Shown piece by piece: positions 59,782-64,000 of a DNA stretch of 64,000 nt. Every line of letters begins with the position of its first letter. Within the stretch, counting starts at the first letter, position 1. The notes under the pieces were generated by a model. It had not been told where the DNA came from, did not search any database, and saw only the letters and a list, made by a program, of their open reading frames with translations. The DNA lies in contig JAHDPL010000007.1 of assembly GCA_018434355.1 (NCBI GenBank), positions 1-64,000 of the forward strand, given 5' to 3'. This stretch comes from Sporomusaceae bacterium. Its GTDB lineage: Bacteria; Bacillota; Negativicutes; UBA1444. A program made the translations under genes and the position numbers.

Positions 59782-60417
59782 GTGTTCGGATTTGATTCAG
59801 ATATGTTGTTCCGAATTCCGGCGTTGATTGCAGCGCTGACAATTCACGAATATGCACATGCCCGCGCTGCTGTGGCGATGGGCGACCCAACACCCAAATT
59901 TTTGGGCCGGGTGACGCTTAACCCAATTCCTCATATTGATCCGATCGGTTTGATTCTATTGTTTATCGCCGGGTTTGGCTGGGCCAAGCCGGTGGAAGTC
60001 AATCACCGCAATTTCCGCGATGGGCGCAAGGGAATGTTTGTCGTTTCACTGGCCGGAGCCGGCGCCAATATCGCATTGGGTTTTGTCGCCTGGTTTTTCT
60101 TGATGTTGCTGGGAGAACTGAATTTGATCGGCATGGTCTGGCAAAAGACACTTTGGCAATTGTACCGCTACAATCTGATGTTTGCAGTGTTCAATCTGTT
60201 GCCGGTTCCACCGCTCGATGGATCAAAAGTACTGATGAGCCTGTTGCCGGGACACTTGGCCTATCAGTATCAGAAACTGGAACCGTACGGAAACTATATC
60301 CTGATCGCGTTGGTACTCATCCCCGGTTTGCTCGGCACACTCGTGACGCCGTTTTATCGGATCATAGAGTTTTTTATCCGCGGAACCGCGAGTTTGATTT
60401 TGGGAATTGTATTTTAA
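59782..60417 (+). CDS. Site-2 protease-like M50 membrane metallopeptidase
   Basis: This 211-residue polytopic protein has the zinc motif HEYAH (H22, E23, H26) in its first membrane segment and a downstream VFNLLPVPPLDGSKV (the LDG Asp ligand). No PDZ domain is present. It belongs to the YwhC/rhomboid-like S2P subgroup. Substrates are unknown, although S2P enzymes cut membrane-bound regulators. Its place before trpS and scpAB is conserved in Bacillota. The start is GTG 59782 after GGAGG; the frame further left is not supported. Confidence 0.91.
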   Translation: MFGFDSDMLFRIPALIAALTIHEYAHARAAVAMGDPTPKFLGRVTLNPIPHIDPIGLILLFIAGFGWAKPVEVNHRNFRDGRKGMFVVSLAGAGANIALGFVAWFFLMLLGELNLIGMVWQKTLWQLYRYNLMFAVFNLLPVPPLDGSKVLMSLLPGHLAYQYQKLEPYGNYILIALVLIPGLLGTLVTPFYRIIEFFIRGTASLILGIVF

Positions 60418-60432
60418 GGAGCGAAACAACAG

Positions 60433-61425
60433 ATGGTTAAAGGACGTATTTTCAGCGGCATGCAGCCTTCGGGCAATTTTCACCTGGGCAATTACCTCGG
60501 AGCCTTGTCCAATTGGGTAAAACTTCAGCACGAATATGAGTGTTTCTTTTGCATCGTAGACTGGCATGCACTGACCTCTTCTTTTGAAGACCCGTCCCGT
60601 CTGCCGGACTATACGCACAACATGGCGCTGGACTGGCTGAGCGCCGGTCTGGATCCGGCCAAAAACAGGATATTCATCCAGTCTCATGTCAAGGAGCATG
60701 CGGAGCTGCATCTGCTACTCTCGATGATGACGCCGCTGTCCTGGCTGGAACGGGTGCCGACCTACAAGGACAAGTTGCAACAACTGGGCGACCAGGGCAA
60801 AGATATCAATACCTACGGATTTCTTGGCTATCCGGTGCTGATGACGGCTGATATCATCCTGTACCGGGCCGATACGGTGCCGGTCGGCGAAGACCAGCTG
60901 CCGCACCTGGAATTGGCGCGCGAAATAGTCCGGCGCTTCAATTACATCTACAAGCAGGAAGTGTTCCCCGAGCCGAAGGGCTATATCGGTGCGGCGCCAG
61001 TGGTGCCGGGCATCGACGGCCGCAAGATGAGCAAATCCTATGGCAACGAGATCGCATTTGCGGCCAGTCCCGACGATCTGCGGGCGCGAGTGCGTCTGAT
61101 GGTGACCGATCCGCAGCGGATCAAACGTACCGACCCCGGTCGGCCGGAGGTCTGTCCGGTGTTTACCTTCCACAAACTCTACAGCCAGAACGAGTTGACC
61201 ACGATCGACTCTGATTGCCACTCGGCGGGAATCGGCTGCGTCGATTGCAAAAAAAAGCTGGCTGAGCATATGGTCGAAGCCCTGGCCGATATTCACCACC
61301 GCCGGCAGGACTGGGCCGCCCGACCGGATGACGTGCGGGACATTCTGACCGACGGGGCAAACCGGGCTCGCGAAACAGCCCGTGAGACGATGGAACAGGT
61401 TCGCTCCGTCATGCACATGGGATGA
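60433..61425 (+). CDS. trpS: Tryptophanyl-tRNA synthetase
   Basis: This class I synthetase of 330 residues has the HIGH-like PSGNFHLGNYLGAL (about 12-25), FFCIVDWHALT, TADIILYRADTVPVGEDQ (tryptophan and ATP binding) and the KMSKS loop (about 196-200). No T-box or trp leader precedes it; it sits 15 bases after the M50 gene and overlaps scpA by ATGA, so it is co-transcribed with segregation genes. Confidence 0.96.
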   Translation: MVKGRIFSGMQPSGNFHLGNYLGALSNWVKLQHEYECFFCIVDWHALTSSFEDPSRLPDYTHNMALDWLSAGLDPAKNRIFIQSHVKEHAELHLLLSMMTPLSWLERVPTYKDKLQQLGDQGKDINTYGFLGYPVLMTADIILYRADTVPVGEDQLPHLELAREIVRRFNYIYKQEVFPEPKGYIGAAPVVPGIDGRKMSKSYGNEIAFAASPDDLRARVRLMVTDPQRIKRTDPGRPEVCPVFTFHKLYSQNELTTIDSDCHSAGIGCVDCKKKLAEHMVEALADIHHRRQDWAARPDDVRDILTDGANRARETARETMEQVRSVMHMG

Positions 61426-62141
61426 GTGCGGAAGAGTACAAAATTAAATTGGAGGGATTTGAGGGGCCGTTGGCCCTTCTGCTCCATCTGATTGAAAAGA
61501 ACCGGATCGATATTTACGATATCCCGGTCGCAGTGGTGGCAGAACAGTATATCGCCTATCTGCGGGCCTGGAGCGAATACAACATGGAAGTTGCCACCGA
61601 GTTTTTGACCATGGCGTCGACCTTGTTGCTGATCAAGTCGCGGATGTTGTTGCCGAAACCGGCAAAAATCGAGGAAGCTTCCGAATTGGAAGAAGAAGAC
61701 CCGCGAGCGGCCCTGGTGGAACGACTGATCGAATACCGGCGCTACCGGGAAGCGGCGGAATTGCTGCAACAGCTGCTGCGTCGCCGGCAGAGGTACTATC
61801 GCAGGCCGCCGCAAGTTTTCACTGTTGCCAGGGCTTTGCCGCAAGGACTGACCATTGACGATCTGCTGGCGGCTTTTGCCGCGATATGGGAAAGCGTTGC
61901 CGATGAGTTTCGCACCATTGCCCGAGAAGAAGTCACCGTGCAGGACAAGATGAACGATATCCTGGGCCTGTTGGAATCATTTCATGGTAGGATGGAGTTT
62001 CGTCAGGCGTTGAAACGGTCCGGTTCGAAAAATGAAATGGTCAGCACTTTTCTGGCGATACTGGAACTGATCCGTCTGCGCCGGATCCGCGTGCAGCAAC
62101 CGGAACAATTCGGACCGATCATCATGGTATGGAGGGAATAG
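61422..62141 (+). CDS. scpA: Chromosome segregation and condensation protein ScpA
   Basis: ScpA is the kleisin that bridges the SMC dimer. The 239-residue protein has the N-terminal FEGPLALLLHLIEKNRIDIYDI, YLRAWSEYNMEVATEFLTMASTLLLIKSRMLLP and the C-terminal winged-helix MVSTFLAILELIRLRRIRVQQ. A charged middle (EEASELEEEDPRAA) is the linker. ATG 61422 is inside the trpS stop. smc itself is not in this window. Confidence 0.96.
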   Translation: MSAEEYKIKLEGFEGPLALLLHLIEKNRIDIYDIPVAVVAEQYIAYLRAWSEYNMEVATEFLTMASTLLLIKSRMLLPKPAKIEEASELEEEDPRAALVERLIEYRRYREAAELLQQLLRRRQRYYRRPPQVFTVARALPQGLTIDDLLAAFAAIWESVADEFRTIAREEVTVQDKMNDILGLLESFHGRMEFRQALKRSGSKNEMVSTFLAILELIRLRRIRVQQPEQFGPIIMVWRE

Positions 62142-62147
62142 CCGAGC

Positions 62148-62687
62148 ATGTTTTACCAACATCTAAAAGGGCCGATGGAAGCGATGCTGTTTGCGTCCGG
62201 CGATCCGATGCCTGCCGAACGGTTGTCGGCGTTGCTGGATATTCCGATCGAACATGTCCAGGCGATGTTGCTGGAGTTGAAAGAAGATATGGAGCAACCG
62301 GGACGCGGCCTTTGTCTGGTGCAAGCGGCCGGCGGCTACCAGATCTGCACCCGGCCCGAATTTTCCTCAGTCGTTGAAAAACTGGCTGTTCACCAGGACC
62401 CGAAGCTTTCGCCGGCGGCGATGGAGACGTTATCGATCATCGCTTTCCGGCAGCCGGTCACCCGTCAGGATGTCGAGTATATCCGCGGCGTCCAGTCAGA
62501 TGGGGTGATCAACACACTGATCGAACGCAAGTTGATTAAAGAAGTGGGACGTAAGGAGACGATCGGGCGACCGATTTTATTTGGCACAAGCGAGGAGTTT
62601 CTTAGTTGCTTCGGCCTGAATAGTCTGGATGAGTTGCCGGCATTGCCGGAAGCGGCGGCGGAAGAAGCCGGACTGGGTGAGGCATGA
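62148..62687 (+). CDS. scpB: Chromosome segregation and condensation protein ScpB
   Basis: ScpB (179 residues) dimerises and binds ScpA in the SMC complex. Two winged-helix domains are visible: KGPMEAMLFASGDPMPAERLS and LSPAAMETLSIIAFRQPVTRQDVEYIRGV, followed by ERKLIKEVGRKETIGRPILFGTSEEFL. It follows scpA by six bases and overlaps rluB by ATGA. In spore formers dacB-spmA-spmB lie between scpB and rluB; here the two overlap. Confidence 0.95.
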   Translation: MFYQHLKGPMEAMLFASGDPMPAERLSALLDIPIEHVQAMLLELKEDMEQPGRGLCLVQAAGGYQICTRPEFSSVVEKLAVHQDPKLSPAAMETLSIIAFRQPVTRQDVEYIRGVQSDGVINTLIERKLIKEVGRKETIGRPILFGTSEEFLSCFGLNSLDELPALPEAAAEEAGLGEA

Positions 62688-63424
62688 GCAGCGAGCGCCT
62701 GCAAAAAATCATCAGTGCTGCCGGAGCTGCTTCGCGCCGTCAGGCAGAAACGATGATTCAGGCTGGCCGGGTTACTGTAAACGGAAAAATTGTCTCCGAA
62801 CTTGGCGCCAAAGCAGACTGGCAGACCGACCGGATTGAGCTGGACGGTGAACCTCTGCTGCGGGCGGCTCCGGTTTATCTGTTGCTGAACAAGCCTTATG
62901 GCGTGATCACATCGTTGAGTGATCCGCAAGGACGCAAAACCGTTGCCGATTTGGTCACTCTTGCCGGGATCTCTGACCGGGTTTATCCGGTGGGAAGACT
63001 TGATTATGATACGGAAGGTTTGCTGTTACTGACCAATGATGGAGAACTGACCCAGGGTCTGTCTCATCCGAAGTTTGAAATCGAAAAGGAATATCAGCTG
63101 GATGTTGAGCAGAAACCCTCGCCTGACGTGCTGAAAAAACTGGAGCAGGGCGTGATGTTGGCTGACGGAATGACGGCTGCAGCGAAGGCTTTTGCGCCGG
63201 TGTTGGCCGAAAACGGTTTCTGGCGATTTCGAATCGTCATTCATGAAGGTCGGAACCGTCAGGTCAGGCGGATGGCCGAATCGGTCGGGCTGGTGGTCCG
63301 ACGGCTGAAACGTGTGCGGTACGCGTTTTTGACGCTGAATGGTCTGGCGACGGGCGCATTGCGTCATCTGACGGCAGAAGAAGCGACTCGCTTGCAGGAA
63401 TTGGCGCGAAACCAACGCGAATAA
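62684..63424 (+). CDS. rluB: Pseudouridine synthase RluB-type
   Basis: This 246-residue RsuA-family pseudouridine synthase has an N-terminal S4 domain (ERLQKIISAAGAASRRQAE) and the catalytic Asp in VGRLDYDTEGLLLLTNDGEL. It then has NRQVRRMAESVGLVVRRLKR. RluB modifies U2605 of 23S rRNA; RluE or RsuA are less likely given the neighbours. It overlaps scpB by ATGA and precedes aroA by 62 bases. Confidence 0.94.
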   Translation: MSSERLQKIISAAGAASRRQAETMIQAGRVTVNGKIVSELGAKADWQTDRIELDGEPLLRAAPVYLLLNKPYGVITSLSDPQGRKTVADLVTLAGISDRVYPVGRLDYDTEGLLLLTNDGELTQGLSHPKFEIEKEYQLDVEQKPSPDVLKKLEQGVMLADGMTAAAKAFAPVLAENGFWRFRIVIHEGRNRQVRRMAESVGLVVRRLKRVRYAFLTLNGLATGALRHLTAEEATRLQELARNQRE

Positions 63425-63486
63425 TCTTTTTTTACTGTAAAGACGATATTATTGTAGCAATGTAGCAATGAAGGAGTGGATCGGAT

Positions 63487-64000
63487 ATGGCAGCAGCATT
63501 CGGCATCGAAAAAGCAGGGCGTTTGGCTGGCACGGTTGCGGTGCCTGGCGACAAATCGCTGTCGCATCGGAGTATCATGCTGGCAGGATTGGCGGATACA
63601 CCGGTTGAGGTACACAATTTTTTGGCCGCCGAGGATTGTCTGTCCACTGTTTCGTGTATGCGGGCAATGGGCGTATCGGTTGAAATTGAACCGAATGGCA
63701 CGGTGCTGGTAAAAGGCAAGGGGTTGTATGGCCTGAGTGAACCGGACGATGTACTGGATGCCGGGAATTCGGGGACAACGATTCGCCTGCTCAGCGGACT
63801 GCTTGCCGGACAATCATTTTTTTCAGTGCTGACTGGTGATGATTCGCTCAGGCGTCGACCGATGGCGCGAATTATCACGCCATTGTCCCAGATGGGCGCG
63901 CGGTTGATGGGACGTGAAAAATCGCGTTATGCGCCGATTGCTATTGAAGGAACGGGCAGTTTGCAGGGAATTGAATATAGGATGCCGGTGGCTAGCGCCC
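63487..64000 (+). CDS. aroA: 3-phosphoshikimate 1-carboxyvinyltransferase (EPSP synthase), 5' part
   Basis: AroA joins phosphoenolpyruvate and shikimate-3-phosphate in aromatic amino acid synthesis. The first 171 codons are in the window. They show VPGDKSLSHRSIMLAGLA (PEP and S3P binding), VLDAGNSGTTIRLLSGLLAG and LRRRPMARIITPL. The frame is open to the right edge. ATG 63487 follows GAAGGAG. A repeated GTAGCAAT pair lies upstream. aroQ lies 23 kb earlier in the same window; other shikimate genes are not seen. Confidence 0.95.
   Translation, partial: MAAAFGIEKAGRLAGTVAVPGDKSLSHRSIMLAGLADTPVEVHNFLAAEDCLSTVSCMRAMGVSVEIEPNGTVLVKGKGLYGLSEPDDVLDAGNSGTTIRLLSGLLAGQSFFSVLTGDDSLRRRPMARIITPLSQMGARLMGREKSRYAPIAIEGTGSLQGIEYRMPVASA

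Noticed and set aside
63448-63472. Tandem GTAGCAAT repeat before aroA
   Set aside because: Only two copies of eight bases, with no promoter or operator context; likely chance.
1-64000. tRNA or rRNA genes, CRISPR arrays, insertion sequences, prophage or toxin-antitoxin genes
   Set aside because: Gaps are nearly all under 120 bases and show no tRNA-like cloverleaf, regular spacer array, transposase or terminal repeats.

Overview
The window is 64 kb of dense bacterial chromosome with GC content in the mid-50s percent by eye. All 66 protein genes I could support lie on the + strand. Gene content and order are those of a Bacillota (Firmicutes) core chromosome. Examples are alaS-ireB-ruvX-DUF1292-mltG-U32, efp-asp23-amaP-nusB-xseAB-ispA-dxs-tlyA-nadK-argR-recN, and nudF-endoQ-xerD-pdp. 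MurE carries the DNPR motif of meso-diaminopimelate peptidoglycan. The protein flavour and the buk/P-loop ATPase pair suggest an anaerobe, and my best guess is class Negativicutes. That placement is inference, because no rRNA or outer-membrane gene is present.

Region by region: 218-682 is a YbaK-type tRNA deacylase. 826-15599 is a division and cell wall (dcw) cluster: mraZ-rsmH-ftsL-murE-murF-mraY-murD-murG-murC/ddl fusion-ftsQ-DUF881-sbp-[orphan LivK-type lipoprotein]-ftsZ. 15724-28276 holds recJ, rel, dtd, an MBL hydrolase, fur, hemZ, hisS, aspS, a 6S RNA candidate, ltaE and rarA. 28300-31176 is one large PAS/GAF/GAF/PAS/PP2C/HATPase signalling protein. 31191-33389 is a self-contained iscR-iscS-iscU unit with promoter, IscR-type operator and terminator. 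33415-41951 runs from alaS to efp. 42080-53824 is the asp23 to recN block. 53868-63424 runs from butyrate kinase through xerD, pdp, an M50 protease, trpS and scpAB to rluB. The 5' part of aroA closes the window.

The genes serve envelope synthesis and division, translation (five tRNA synthetase or editing genes, EF-P, rRNA/tRNA modification), stringent response, Fe-S assembly, isoprenoid supply (ispA, dxs), DNA repair (recJ, recN, rarA, endoQ, ruvX, xseAB) and chromosome segregation (scpAB, xerD). Very short gaps and many ATGA overlaps indicate long operons. A few strong promoters stand out (6S RNA, iscR, alaS, murE, DUF1292, M50).

The most interesting observations are these. (1) The places that hold sporulation genes in spore-forming Firmicutes are all empty here although the flanking order is kept. 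(2) MurC and Ddl form one open frame with a perfect 11-nt anti-SD complement and an ATG at the junction. (3) A three-fold 10-bp GTGG repeat lies where a MraZ operator is expected. (4) A 6S RNA candidate follows aspS. (5) A near-palindromic IscR type-1-like operator precedes iscR. (6) Cys-rich additions occur in IscS and in the DUF1292 protein. (7) A LivK-type lipoprotein sits in the ftsA position next to ftsZ. I did not find a clearly new multi-gene system; the window is mainly conserved core chromosome with lineage-specific edits.
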